Shown: positions 8,763 through 16,672 of the stretch, piece by piece
How positions within the stretch are numbered: the stretch's first letter is position 1
Layout of the letters: every line of letters starts with the position of its first letter
Assembly: GCF_937960835.1 (NCBI RefSeq)
Contig: NZ_CALGPC010000015.1
Coordinates: forward strand, 303,456 to 367,455
Source of the DNA: an uncultured Ferrovibrio sp.
GTDB taxonomy: Bacteria > Pseudomonadota > Alphaproteobacteria > Ferrovibrionales > Ferrovibrionaceae
Length of the DNA: 64,000 nucleotides
Direction of reading: 5' to 3'
Made by a program: the position numbers and the translations under genes
Notes under the pieces: model-generated
Databases searched by the model: none
The model's input: the letters and a program-made list of their open reading frames with translations, nothing else
Told to the model about the DNA's origin: nothing

Positions 8763-9768
8763 GGCCTCGCTCCCCTTCCGCCTGCAGCATGGTCATCATC
8801 GGCAGGGCGGCATCTTCATCGATGATCAGATCGCTGATCGCGCCGCTGCGCAAAGCCGCCAAAATCGCTCGCGCTTTGTTGGCGCCGCCGGCCAGCGCCA
8901 CTAGGCGGCGGCCATCGAGTTCCTGGTAGCTTAAGCCCATCGCCAGCTTGTTGATGCCGGCTTTCACGGGCCGGCCGAATTCGTCAATGAAACTGCCCAT
9001 CAGATCGCCAACCGCGCCAAGGCTGCGCAGCTCGCTCCATTCGCGCTCGCTCAGCATGCCGATCTGACGCAGATGGGCGTCTGCCCCCAGGCTGCCGATG
9101 CCGACCAGCAGCAGATCGGCACGGCGCGCCAGCTTAAGCATGTCGCCAACGCTTTTCTGCCCCAGCAGAACCTGCTTCTCCGCTTCAGAGGCCGCCAGAT
9201 AAGGTACCGGCAGGAAATAACCCTCGCCGCGGCAGCGCTCGGCTAGCCGCAGCACGACGTCGAAAGGATTGGCCGCAAGGTTGCGGTTGAGCGAGCCGGA
9301 AACGGCAACGATCTTCAGCTCCGGGCGATGCAGGTCAGGCAGATGCTCGACCACGGCAGACAGCGTGCGTCCCTTGCCGACGCCGACAATGCCGATCTTT
9401 TCGTTCGTCAGCATATGGTGCAGAAAACGCGCGCCTGCCGCGCCAATGGCGGCAAAGGGCGAAATTGCGCCGTCGGACTTGCGCCCCAAGGAAAGCGATG
9501 GCGCAACGATACAGCTTCGCAGATTGAAGCGAGCCGTCAGTTCATCCTCAATGGCCGCACATTCGGCCGGCACGCCCTGGACGAAGACCTTTACCAACCC
9601 GCGCCGCAAGGCTTCCGCGATCAGGCGATGAGCCTTGGCCTGGGAGATATGAAGCCGGTCGGCGATCTGCTGCTGGGTATGGCCGCCGATATAGGACAAC
9701 CAGGCGGCCCGGGCGGCCATGCTCAGGTCGACATCATCGGAGGAAGAAGCGGCGGCGCGCTTTCGCAT
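8731..9768 (-). CDS. SorC/DeoR-type sugar-binding transcriptional regulator
   Basis: 345-residue regulator: N-terminal helix-turn-helix (about residues 27-65, with QQQIADRLHISQAKAHRLI) followed by a sugar-phosphate-sensing domain of the SorC family (GVGKGRTLSAVVEHLP; GDLMGSFIDEFG). Family members such as Bacillus DeoR sense deoxyribose 5-phosphate or related sugar phosphates and release their operator. It is first in the minus-strand operon that includes deoC, and an 11-base-arm palindrome lies ten bases upstream of its start, suggesting autoregulated control of the whole operon. Confidence 0.93.
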   Translation of the reverse strand: MRKRAAASSSDDVDLSMAARAAWLSYIGGHTQQQIADRLHISQAKAHRLIAEALRRGLVKVFVQGVPAECAAIEDELTARFNLRSCIVAPSLSLGRKSDGAISPFAAIGAAGARFLHHMLTNEKIGIVGVGKGRTLSAVVEHLPDLHRPELKIVAVSGSLNRNLAANPFDVVLRLAERCRGEGYFLPVPYLAASEAEKQVLLGQKSVGDMLKLARRADLLLVGIGSLGADAHLRQIGMLSEREWSELRSLGAVGDLMGSFIDEFGRPVKAGINKLAMGLSYQELDGRRLVALAGGANKARAILAALRSGAISDLIIDEDAALPMMTMLQAEGERGHGRAAKGRAA

Positions 9769-9777
9769 CAGCGAATC

Positions 9778-9804
9778 ATAAAATTTCAGGATGTGAAATT
9801 TTAT
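9778..9804. promoter_or_regulatory. 11-bp inverted repeat, likely operator of the SorC-type regulator
   Basis: Perfect inverted repeat ATAAAATTTCA / TGAAATTTTAT separated by five bases (GGATG), in an AT-rich gap of an otherwise GC-rich region, ten bases upstream of the regulator start codon. A nested, weaker symmetry (TGAA...TTCA) extends to 9807. Size and placement fit an operator bound by the SorC/DeoR-type protein of the operon. Confidence 0.7.
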
Positions 9805-9976
9805 TCAGGCTCTCATAGAAGCGCTGCGAGAGTCAAGCAAAGCGGGTTGAAATGCATCTACGTCCAAGGTGCTTATTGTATGTGCAACCGCCTTGAGCTG
9901 GCGGAATGTTGCGCAAATTCTTTGCGACACCTAGCTTGGCCGCAAGGAGGGCGCGACAGCGCTCAGGGAGAAACCA

Positions 9977-10666
9977 ATGGATTTCAAAGATCGTAAAGTG
10001 GTCGTTACAGGCGGTGCGGGTGCATTGGGACGCGCCGTGGTTGCACGCCTATCGGAGGCAGGCGCGAGAATCCGCGTGCCGATCCGGGGCAATGCGCCGC
10101 CACCGGATTTTCTCGCCTCGGAAAGCGTAAAAGTGATCCCGCGCTGCGACCTGACCAACGAGGCGGATGTTGCCCGCCTCTACGCGGGGATCAATGATTT
10201 ATGGGCTTCGATTCATATCGCTGGCGGCTTCGCCATGAGCGATCTCGCCGCCACCGACAAGACGGCACTGATGCGCATGCTGGATATGAATTTGGTGAGT
10301 TGCCATCTCTGCTGCCGCGCGGCAGCGGCTGCTTTTGACCCCGCTGGAGGACGCATCGTCAATGTCGCCGCACGGCCGGGGCTGGAGCCGCGCAGCGGCG
10401 CCGGTATGAGCGCCTATACGATTGCCAAGGCAGGAGTCGCTGCCCTTACAGAAGCCCTGGCGGCCGAACTGGTCGGACGGGGTATCCTGGTCAATGCGGT
10501 GGCGCCGTCGATCATTGACACGCCAAGCAACCGTGCCGATATGCCGAAGGCCGATCACAGCGCCTGGCCGAAGCCGGATGAGATAGCCGCCACCATCCTG
10601 CACCTCGCATCGCCCGAGAATACGGTAACGCGCGGGGCGGTGATTCCGGTCTATGGGAAAACCTGA
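9977..10666 (+). CDS. SDR family oxidoreductase
   Basis: 229-residue short-chain dehydrogenase/reductase. The Rossmann glycine motif is VVTGGAGALGRAVV (residues 8-21) and the catalytic pair is Tyr-Lys in SAYTIAKAG. The position usually holding the catalytic serine reads VNVAARPG, so Ser is replaced by Ala, which is seen in some SDR subfamilies but may mean altered activity. Start chosen at ATG 9977 with CAGGGAG upstream. It is divergent from the deo regulator across a 208-base gap, and its substrate cannot be read from the sequence. Confidence 0.88.
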   Translation: MDFKDRKVVVTGGAGALGRAVVARLSEAGARIRVPIRGNAPPPDFLASESVKVIPRCDLTNEADVARLYAGINDLWASIHIAGGFAMSDLAATDKTALMRMLDMNLVSCHLCCRAAAAAFDPAGGRIVNVAARPGLEPRSGAGMSAYTIAKAGVAALTEALAAELVGRGILVNAVAPSIIDTPSNRADMPKADHSAWPKPDEIAATILHLASPENTVTRGAVIPVYGKT

Positions 10667-10681
10667 TCGCTGCCTGCTGGG

Positions 10682-10939
10682 CTATCGTATCCGGCGAAAG
10701 CGGTAGCGGTTCCGGATATGGAAATTGAAATACCGCCCTTTCGACGCGGCATCCATCAGTTCGGCGAAGACCTGAAGCGGCACCTGGAAATAGTCGTAGA
10801 TCTTTCCTGTGCGGAATACCAGGCGCAGGATGCCGGCCTTCCCCCTGCTAGGCACTGTCTCCTTGAAGCCCGCAGCCCGCAATGTCGTCGATGACACGGG
10901 CTGGGTGGAAATCGTCGGTGGGCGCTGAATTCGCGGCAT
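10682..10939 (-). CDS. KTSC domain protein
   Basis: 85-residue small protein starting MPRIQRPPTIST. Its C-terminal 55 residues match the KTSC domain pattern: LRLVFRTGKIYDYFQVP, then FAELMDAASKGRYFNFHIR. KTSC domains occur alone or fused to lysyl-tRNA synthetases and nucleic-acid enzymes, and their function is not firmly known. It starts five bases after the topoisomerase IB stop codon, so the two are likely cotranscribed. A longer frame up to 11047 would overlap the topoisomerase gene and reads as out-of-frame coding, so I use the internal ATG. Confidence 0.82.
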   Translation of the reverse strand: MPRIQRPPTISTQPVSSTTLRAAGFKETVPSRGKAGILRLVFRTGKIYDYFQVPLQVFAELMDAASKGRYFNFHIRNRYRFRRIR

Positions 10940-10944
10940 CTTCT

Positions 10945-12027
10945 TCAGCGCGCAACCCGCTTTCTGGTTTCGAGAAGCGCAATCAGCGCTACCTCTTCCG
11001 GCTTCAGTTCTGCCGCCTTCGTCTTGCGGATATGCAACCGGTGCCATCCGCTTTCATAAGCCTCGATGATCCGCGGATGGATGTAACATTTGCGGCAGAT
11101 CGTCGGCGTGTTGCCAAGGCGTGCGCCAACCTCCTTGATCGTGGCCCGGAGGTTTCGCTGCGCTTCCTTCTTGGTCTGCGGTGCGGGGAAAGCCTGCAGC
11201 AATAATGCCGTCAGCAGCGTTCCGCCCCAAGTGCGGAAATCCTTGGCCGTGATCTCCGCATTGGCATTGACCGAAGCGGCTATCTCGCGCAGATAGGCAT
11301 TCACATCCGAGGATGTAACGCTCTGCTGCTGTCCTGCTTCGTCGAGATACTGGAATAGCTGCTGTCCCGGCAAATCCTGACAGGCTTTGACGATGCGTGT
11401 CACGCGCCGGTCGCGCAGACGCAACTGCCATATCCGCCCGCTTTTCCCTGTGAAGCGGAACCGCAGCTCACCATTCTGCTGCGCTTTTACATGACGGTTC
11501 TGTAAGGTGGTGATGCCATAGCTGCGATTCTGCTTGGCATAATCGATGTTGCCGATCCGGATGAAAGTGGCCTCCAGAAGATATACCACAGTTGCGAGAA
11601 CTTTTTCGCGCGGCAAACCGGGTTTGGCCATGTCGGCTTCTATACGTGCCCGCAATCGCGGCAGGCAACGTGCGAAGGACAGCAGCCCGCCATACTTGGT
11701 CGCTTCCCGCGCGGCACGAAAATCGGGATGATAGATATATTGCTTTCGTCCGCGGGCATCCCGGCCTGTAGCCTGAATATGGCCCGCCGGTTGCCGGCAG
11801 ATCCAGACCTCGCACCAGGCTGGAGGAATGACCAGCTTGCGTAAACGCTGAAGCGAGAACGGATCGCGCAGGAAACGGCCCGTCTCATCCAGATAGGCAA
11901 ATCCTTTTCCAGCCCGGCGGCGGGTGTAGCCTGGCTCGGCATCCGTCACATAGACCAGTCCTGCAGTGACTGCGGCCTGCTGGGTATCGGCTCGCGGCAG
12001 ATCGGACCCGCCCACCGCATATTGCAT
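10945..12027 (-). CDS. DNA topoisomerase IB (poxvirus/bacterial type)
   Basis: About 360-residue type IB topoisomerase, which relaxes supercoils through a 3'-phosphotyrosyl intermediate. Landmarks: RRAGKGFAYLDETG near the N-terminus, RIGNIDYA, the active-site segment KDFRTWGGTLL, and the catalytic tyrosine in CRKCYIHP (Y315 here). I prefer the ATG at 12027 because GAGGAAGG precedes it; ATGs at 12048 and 12066 would add 7 or 13 residues without a better ribosome site. It is followed directly by the KTSC gene. Length and motif order are normal for bacterial topo IB. Confidence 0.93.
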   Translation of the reverse strand: MQYAVGGSDLPRADTQQAAVTAGLVYVTDAEPGYTRRRAGKGFAYLDETGRFLRDPFSLQRLRKLVIPPAWCEVWICRQPAGHIQATGRDARGRKQYIYHPDFRAAREATKYGGLLSFARCLPRLRARIEADMAKPGLPREKVLATVVYLLEATFIRIGNIDYAKQNRSYGITTLQNRHVKAQQNGELRFRFTGKSGRIWQLRLRDRRVTRIVKACQDLPGQQLFQYLDEAGQQQSVTSSDVNAYLREIAASVNANAEITAKDFRTWGGTLLTALLLQAFPAPQTKKEAQRNLRATIKEVGARLGNTPTICRKCYIHPRIIEAYESGWHRLHIRKTKAAELKPEEVALIALLETRKRVAR

Positions 12028-12121
12028 CAGGCCTTCCTCATCCCGCATCACGTCAACACCTCGCATTAGCGACCAGTATCAACGCTTTAGCGGAGATCTA
12101 GTTCCTTGCTGAGTCAAATGC

Positions 12122-12874
12122 TCAGACGGCAGCCTCTGCCTGATGACGGATCATGCGGCGCTGCAGTCCCTCGAAAGCCTGATCGACCGCGATAGCCAGC
12201 AGGCCGACCAGAATTGCACCTTGCAGCACATAAGCAGGATTGGATCCAGACAAACCTTCGATGATCGGCGAGCCCAACGTCACCGCCCCCACCGTCGATC
12301 CGATGGTTGCGGTGCCGATACTGATGACGACCGATGTCCGTATGCCGCTGAGGATCACCGGCGCTGCCAACGGCAATTCGATCTGCAACAGGCGGCCCAG
12401 CGGGGAAAAACCGGCACCATCAGCAGCCTCCCGCACGGCGGCAGGCACGCCACGCAATCCCGTCACCGTTGTGGCAACGACCGGCAGCGCACCGTAAGCA
12501 ATCAGTGCAAGCAATGTCGGCGTGGCGCCATAGCCGGTCAAAGGCACGGCAATAGCCAGAACCGCGACTGGTGGGAATGTCTGCCCCACGGTGACGATGG
12601 TATCGACGATGCCGGCAAATTCGCGCCCCATGGGACGCGTCACAAAAGCACCTGCGGCAATGCCCAGAATGACAATGACAAGGCTTGATGCCGCAACCAG
12701 GCCGATATGCGACAGCGCCAGTTCGACAAACGGAACGCGGGTATAAACCGGCCGCTCCAAGGCCGGAAACCAATGCCGGAAGAGCGGCTCGCCCGCAGGC
12801 ATGGCAAGCAGCAACACCATAAATAGCAGCGCCAGCCAGAAGGCTACGCGGTCCGAGGAACCACATCCCAGCAT
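12122..12874 (-). CDS. yehW: osmoprotectant ABC transporter permease (YehW-like)
   Basis: 250-residue inner-membrane permease of the OpuC/YehW class, with six or so hydrophobic helices and the EAA-type loop region VREAADGAGFSPLGRLLQIE, which contacts the ATPase. It is the last gene of a four-gene unit whose order (binding protein, long permease, CBS-containing ATPase, short permease) is the same as E. coli yehZYXW. It starts two bases after the ATPase stop. Expected cargo is glycine betaine or a related compatible solute. Confidence 0.88.
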   Translation of the reverse strand: MLGCGSSDRVAFWLALLFMVLLLAMPAGEPLFRHWFPALERPVYTRVPFVELALSHIGLVAASSLVIVILGIAAGAFVTRPMGREFAGIVDTIVTVGQTFPPVAVLAIAVPLTGYGATPTLLALIAYGALPVVATTVTGLRGVPAAVREAADGAGFSPLGRLLQIELPLAAPVILSGIRTSVVISIGTATIGSTVGAVTLGSPIIEGLSGSNPAYVLQGAILVGLLAIAVDQAFEGLQRRMIRHQAEAAV

Positions 12875-12876
12875 CG

Positions 12877-13812
12877 TTACGAGCGCACCTCGACCAGATC
12901 GGCAAGGTCAAGCATGCCGATGATGCCGGCCTTTCCATCGCTGACTGGCAAGGCGCGACAACCGCGCGCGATCATCAGCGCTAGCGCGTCTTCCAATGGC
13001 GCACTGGCAGGAACCGGCTCTCCCATGGGCTGCGATACAGGGCGCCGCAGCCGGTCGCGCACCGTTTCTACCTTCAGCAACCGCAGGCTTGCCCGCGCCC
13101 CGCCGATAAAGTCATGCACAAAACCGCTGGCTGGAGCTGCGAGAATATCGCGGGGCGTACCCTGCTGGATCAGGCGGCCATGGCCCAGGATGGCGACGCG
13201 CGAGCCCAACTGAAACGCCTCATCGATATCGTGTGTCACAATGACGATGGTCTTTTTCGTTGCGGCATGGATGCGCAGCAATTCGGTGCGCAAATTCTCG
13301 CGTGTCAGCGGATCCAGCGCGCCGAAAGGCTCGTCCATCAGCAGAACGTCCGGATCGGCCGCCAAGGCGCGGGCAACGCCGACCCTTTGCTGTTCGCCGC
13401 CAGACAACTGATGAGCATAGCGCCCTGCATAGCGGTCTTCGTGCAGGCCGACCAGGTTCAGCAGTTCCGAAACCCGCTCCTGGACACGCTCATCCTCCCA
13501 GCCCAGCAGGCGCGGTACGGTGGCGATATTCTGCCCTACGGTCCAATGGGGAAACAGGCCAACCGACTGGATCACGTAGCCAATCCGCCGCCGCAGAGCG
13601 ACCGGCGGCAAATCGGCGATATCAACACCCTCAATGCGGATGATGCCGGCATCATGCGGGATCAGGCGATTGATCATCCGCAGCAGGGTCGATTTACCGG
13701 CCCCGGAAGGTCCAACCAGTGCACAGATTTCGCCGCGTTCGATCCGGAGCGAAACGGCGTCGATAGCCGCGTGCTGTCCATAGAATTTGCTTACGGCATC
13801 CAGTTCGATCAT
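12877..13812 (-). CDS. yehX: osmoprotectant ABC transporter ATP-binding protein (YehX-like)
   Basis: 311-residue ATPase. Walker A GPSGAGKST, signature LSGGEQQRVGVARAL, Walker B VLLMDEPFGALD, and a short C-terminal CBS-like segment (GCRALPVSDGKAGIIGML) as in OpuA/YehX proteins. Start ATG 13812 overlaps the long permease stop by four bases; the frame continues upstream to 14055 but that part is out-of-frame permease coding. It energises the YehY/YehW membrane pair, and the CBS part may sense ionic strength, as known for OpuA-type ATPases. Confidence 0.92.
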   Translation of the reverse strand: MIELDAVSKFYGQHAAIDAVSLRIERGEICALVGPSGAGKSTLLRMINRLIPHDAGIIRIEGVDIADLPPVALRRRIGYVIQSVGLFPHWTVGQNIATVPRLLGWEDERVQERVSELLNLVGLHEDRYAGRYAHQLSGGEQQRVGVARALAADPDVLLMDEPFGALDPLTRENLRTELLRIHAATKKTIVIVTHDIDEAFQLGSRVAILGHGRLIQQGTPRDILAAPASGFVHDFIGGARASLRLLKVETVRDRLRRPVSQPMGEPVPASAPLEDALALMIARGCRALPVSDGKAGIIGMLDLADLVEVRS

Positions 13813-15008
13813 CGGTTGGTCCTCCTGTCGACCAGGGCCGTAAGCCCTTTGAGAAGCCCGTCGGCGAAGAGCGCCAGGCCAATCGCGGCCAGAGCGCCGA
13901 GCAGCACCAGATCGGTCGCCGTCTGGCCAAGCCCCTGGAAAACGAAGCTGCCGAGCCCGCCGGCGCCGATCAGCGCCGCCACGACCGTCAGGCCGATCAT
14001 CTGAATCGTCACGATACGCAAACCGGCCAGCAGCACCGGCAAGGCCAGCGGCCATTCGACATCGCGCAAGATCTGAAGACGCGTCATGCCCATGCCATGT
14101 GCTGCATCGATCACGGCTGCTGGAACACCGGTGAAGCCGGCATGAATGCTGCGAACGATCGGCAATAGGCCATAGAGCACCAGGGCGATTACTGCGGGCG
14201 CGGCTCCGATCCCGCGCAGGCCAAGCTCCCGCAAGAGCGGCATGGCTTCGGACAGACCGGTCAGCGGCTCAATCAGCATGCCGAACAGCGCAATGGAGGG
14301 AATGGTCTGCACGATGTTGAGGATCGCGAAGGTCGGCCCAGCAGCGGAAGGCCGCCGCAGGATCAGCATCCCCAATACGCCGCCAATTGCCAGCGTGGGC
14401 AGCAGGGCTCCCAGCACCAGCGCGATATGCTTACGAAGCTCTGCCAGGAAGGCATCCTTGCGGCTGACATACTCCCGCGCCAGCGACAGATCGTCCAAGC
14501 AGCCCGATGAAGCCAGCAGGCCGATAGCCGCCGCGATTCCCAGCAGGATCGCGAACCGCATGCCGGGCTTGGCATTCAGACGATGCAGCACGTCGGCCAA
14601 AGCCAGTCCGGCCACGGCAAGCAGTATCCAGAAAGCGGCGCCCAGCGATATGCGCGCTCCCGGATTGCCGGTCAGGCTCACCGCATTCTTGGCCGCCGAT
14701 CCCGCCGCAGCGACAAGGGTGACCAATGCCAGAGCAGCCACAACGGCCGCCAGCAGATGCCATTGTCCGGCGGGCCTGACGAATGCCGCCGCCGCCAAAA
14801 GCACGAATTCAGCCCCCAGTGCGGCCAGAAGCCAGCCATGGACATAAACCCAAAGCGTCGCCGTCTGACCGGACAGAATGCGATTGGGCGCGACGCTTAC
14901 AAATCCCAGGAAGAGCGCCGCAAGCAGGGCAATCAGCACCAGAAGGCCCAGCACCGGATTGCCAAGCCATGAAGACCGATGATCGAGGGATGCGATGGCT
15001 GGTTTCAT
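13809..15008 (-). CDS. yehY: osmoprotectant ABC transporter permease with extra N-terminal membrane region (YehY-like)
   Basis: 399-residue permease. Residues about 1-190 form an extra set of membrane helices not needed in minimal OpuC permeases, and the C-terminal part has the transport core with the EAA-type loop VIDAAHGMGMTRLQILRDVE. The length and extra N-terminal region match E. coli YehY (about 385 residues). It starts 22 bases after the binding-protein stop and overlaps the ATPase start by four. Confidence 0.9.
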   Translation of the reverse strand: MKPAIASLDHRSSWLGNPVLGLLVLIALLAALFLGFVSVAPNRILSGQTATLWVYVHGWLLAALGAEFVLLAAAAFVRPAGQWHLLAAVVAALALVTLVAAAGSAAKNAVSLTGNPGARISLGAAFWILLAVAGLALADVLHRLNAKPGMRFAILLGIAAAIGLLASSGCLDDLSLAREYVSRKDAFLAELRKHIALVLGALLPTLAIGGVLGMLILRRPSAAGPTFAILNIVQTIPSIALFGMLIEPLTGLSEAMPLLRELGLRGIGAAPAVIALVLYGLLPIVRSIHAGFTGVPAAVIDAAHGMGMTRLQILRDVEWPLALPVLLAGLRIVTIQMIGLTVVAALIGAGGLGSFVFQGLGQTATDLVLLGALAAIGLALFADGLLKGLTALVDRRTNR

Positions 15009-15030
15009 CGCTGCGGTCTGATCCCCGCCC

Positions 15031-15951
15031 TCACTTAATAAAGCCTTTGGCCTTCAGGTAGTCGGCTGCAACAGCCTTGGCATTCTGGCCTTCCACCGCG
15101 ATCTTGGCGTTCAGTGCCTGCAGGGTCTCCAAGGTCAGACTGGCGAAGATCGGCTCCAGCGCCGTTCTGATCTGCGGATTGCGTTCCAGCACGACTGCGC
15201 GCACCACTGGGGCCGGCTCATAAACCGCCTGCACGCCTTTGGTATCCTCAAGAACGACAATGCCTAAAGCTGCCAGGGCGCCATCGGTGCCATAAGCCAT
15301 GGCCGCATTTACCCCGGAGGTCTGCTCGGCTGCGGCCTTGATCGTCGCGGCGGTATCGCCGCCGGAGAGCACGAGGAGCTGATCGGGCTTCAGGCTGAAG
15401 CCATAGGCCTTCTGAAACGCCGGCAGGGCAGCGGCGCTTTCAACGAATTCTGCCGAGCCAGCCAGCTTGACCTTGCCGCCGCCGCTGACCCATTTGCCGA
15501 AATCATCAAGGGTTGTGAGATTGTTCTTCTCGGCTACGTCGCGGCGTACCGCGATGGCCCAGGTATTGTTGGCTGGCGCAGGCGGCAGCCAGACCAGCTT
15601 GTTTTCCGCATCCAGCTGGCGGGCCTTTTCATAAGCTGTCTTGGCGTTCTTCCACGCCGGATCGGCATCGTTGCTGAAGAAGAAACCGGCATTGCCGGTA
15701 TATTCAGGATAGATATCGATCTCGCCGGACAGCAGAGCCGTGCGCACGATCTTGGTCGGCCCAAGCTGCACCTTGCTCTCGACCTCCAGGCCGGCATTCT
15801 GAAGCGCCAGTACAATCACATTACCCAGTAACGCACCTTCCGTGTCGATCTTCGAGCCGACCATGATCTTGTCGGCGGCCGGGGCGGCAGGTGTGCCCAG
15901 CAGGAAAGCGACTGCCATGGCGGCAACCGCGCCAAGAATGCGCGTCTTCAT
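15031..15951 (-). CDS. osmF: osmoprotectant ABC transporter substrate-binding protein (YehZ/OsmF-like)
   Basis: 306-residue periplasmic protein of the OpuAC/ProX-like fold. Signal peptide MKTRILGAVAAMAVAFLLG with cleavage near APA. Family stretches KIMVGSKIDTEGALLGNVI, IYPEYTGNAGFFF and VNAAMAYGTDGALAALG are visible. It is the first gene of the yehZYXW-like operon. The leader carries a GC hairpin (15974-15989) just before the ribosome site. Ligand expected to be a betaine-type solute, possibly at low affinity as described for YehZ. Confidence 0.9.
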   Translation of the reverse strand: MKTRILGAVAAMAVAFLLGTPAAPAADKIMVGSKIDTEGALLGNVIVLALQNAGLEVESKVQLGPTKIVRTALLSGEIDIYPEYTGNAGFFFSNDADPAWKNAKTAYEKARQLDAENKLVWLPPAPANNTWAIAVRRDVAEKNNLTTLDDFGKWVSGGGKVKLAGSAEFVESAAALPAFQKAYGFSLKPDQLLVLSGGDTAATIKAAAEQTSGVNAAMAYGTDGALAALGIVVLEDTKGVQAVYEPAPVVRAVVLERNPQIRTALEPIFASLTLETLQALNAKIAVEGQNAKAVAADYLKAKGFIK

Positions 15952-15973
15952 CTCTTAACCCTCCCTTTTTTTG

Positions 15974-15989
15974 GCCGGGTGAACCCGGC
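15974..15989 (-). other. GC hairpin in the osmF leader
   Basis: Inverted repeat GCCGGGT / ACCCGGC around a two-base centre, followed on the minus strand by a run of A and the ribosome site GGGAGGG of osmF. Orientation rules out a terminator for this operon (A run, not U run). It could stabilise the 5' end of the mRNA or tune translation; no function is shown. Confidence 0.4.
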
Positions 15990-16067
15990 AGCGCAGGTTA
16001 AGGTAGGGCGCAACAGGGGCGGAAAAAGGGCCTAAATTTCGATAAGTGACGGTTCCGTCTTTGCTGT

Positions 16068-16094
16068 GGGCGAGGCGGAATATCCGCCCCGCCC
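16068..16094 (-). terminator. hairpin downstream of hsp20
   Basis: Imperfect 12-base stem (GGGCG-A-GGCGGA / TCCGCC-C-CGCCC, three-base loop) located 26-52 bases past the hsp20 stop. There is no convincing U run, so if it terminates transcription it does so weakly or with Rho. Confidence 0.45.
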
Positions 16095-16119
16095 GCCATT
16101 AAAGCTTGGGCTTCAAGCC

Positions 16120-16575
16120 TTAGCCGGCAGCATTGACCTCTATCTGCCGCGCCTGCTGGGCGCCTTCCTTCTTCGGGATCACGATGGTCAGCACGCCATC
16201 CTTGCTGCTGGCCGTGATCTTGGCTTCATCGGCATCCGCCGGAAGGCTGAAGGATCGCTCAAACCGGCCGTAAGAGCGTTCGACGCGGATGTAATTCTTA
16301 TCCTTCTCTTCTTTTTCCGCCTTCTTTTCACCCTTCAGGGTCAGAACGCCATTCGCCACCGAGACCTGGACATCCTTCGCCGGAATGCCCGGCAATTCGG
16401 CATCCAGCTGGTACTCCGTCTTGGCCTCCTTGAAATCGATTTTGGGAACGTTCCGATCATGCTTGAGCGGCCAGGCCGGCAGGGAAAGGTCGTCAAAGAA
16501 GCCGCCGAACAGACGATCGACTTCCTTGTGCAACGCTTCCAACGGATTGGATGGAATAAGCTCTTGGTTCGCCAT
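16120..16575 (-). CDS. Hsp20 / alpha-crystallin small heat-shock protein
   Basis: 151-residue small heat-shock protein. N-terminal arm with DRLFGGFFDDL, alpha-crystallin domain from about residue 48 (AELPGIPAKDVQVSVANGVL; YGRFERSFSLP), and a C-terminal extension containing the VIP anchoring motif (GVLTIVIPKK). It holds unfolding proteins in oligomers without ATP. Upstream, 16638-16651 on the same strand reads TTGATCTGGATTAA, one base away from the FNR box, at a spacing that would suit activation; low-oxygen control is therefore possible. Confidence 0.93.
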   Translation of the reverse strand: MANQELIPSNPLEALHKEVDRLFGGFFDDLSLPAWPLKHDRNVPKIDFKEAKTEYQLDAELPGIPAKDVQVSVANGVLTLKGEKKAEKEEKDKNYIRVERSYGRFERSFSLPADADEAKITASSKDGVLTIVIPKKEGAQQARQIEVNAAG

Positions 16576-16637
16576 CGTCTTTCTCCATGACTAATGGAAA
16601 GGACGATGAAACGATACCGCAGCGTTAAAGGCCGGCT

Positions 16638-16651
16638 TTAATCCAGATCAA
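16638..16651 (-). promoter_or_regulatory. near-consensus FNR-type box upstream of hsp20
   Basis: On the minus strand TTGAT-CTGG-ATTAA, one mismatch from TTGAT-N4-ATCAA. Its centre is about 70 bases before the hsp20 start codon, compatible with a site at -41.5 and a leader of about 28 bases. Confidence 0.45.
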
Positions 16652-16672
16652 AAAAGGCCGTATTTGCGGCGC

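Noticed and set aside
13812..14055. N-terminal extension of the YehX ATPase by 81 residues
   Set aside because: The extension is Arg/Gly/Asp-rich out-of-frame coding of the upstream permease; the ATG at 13812 with the four-base overlap is the natural start.
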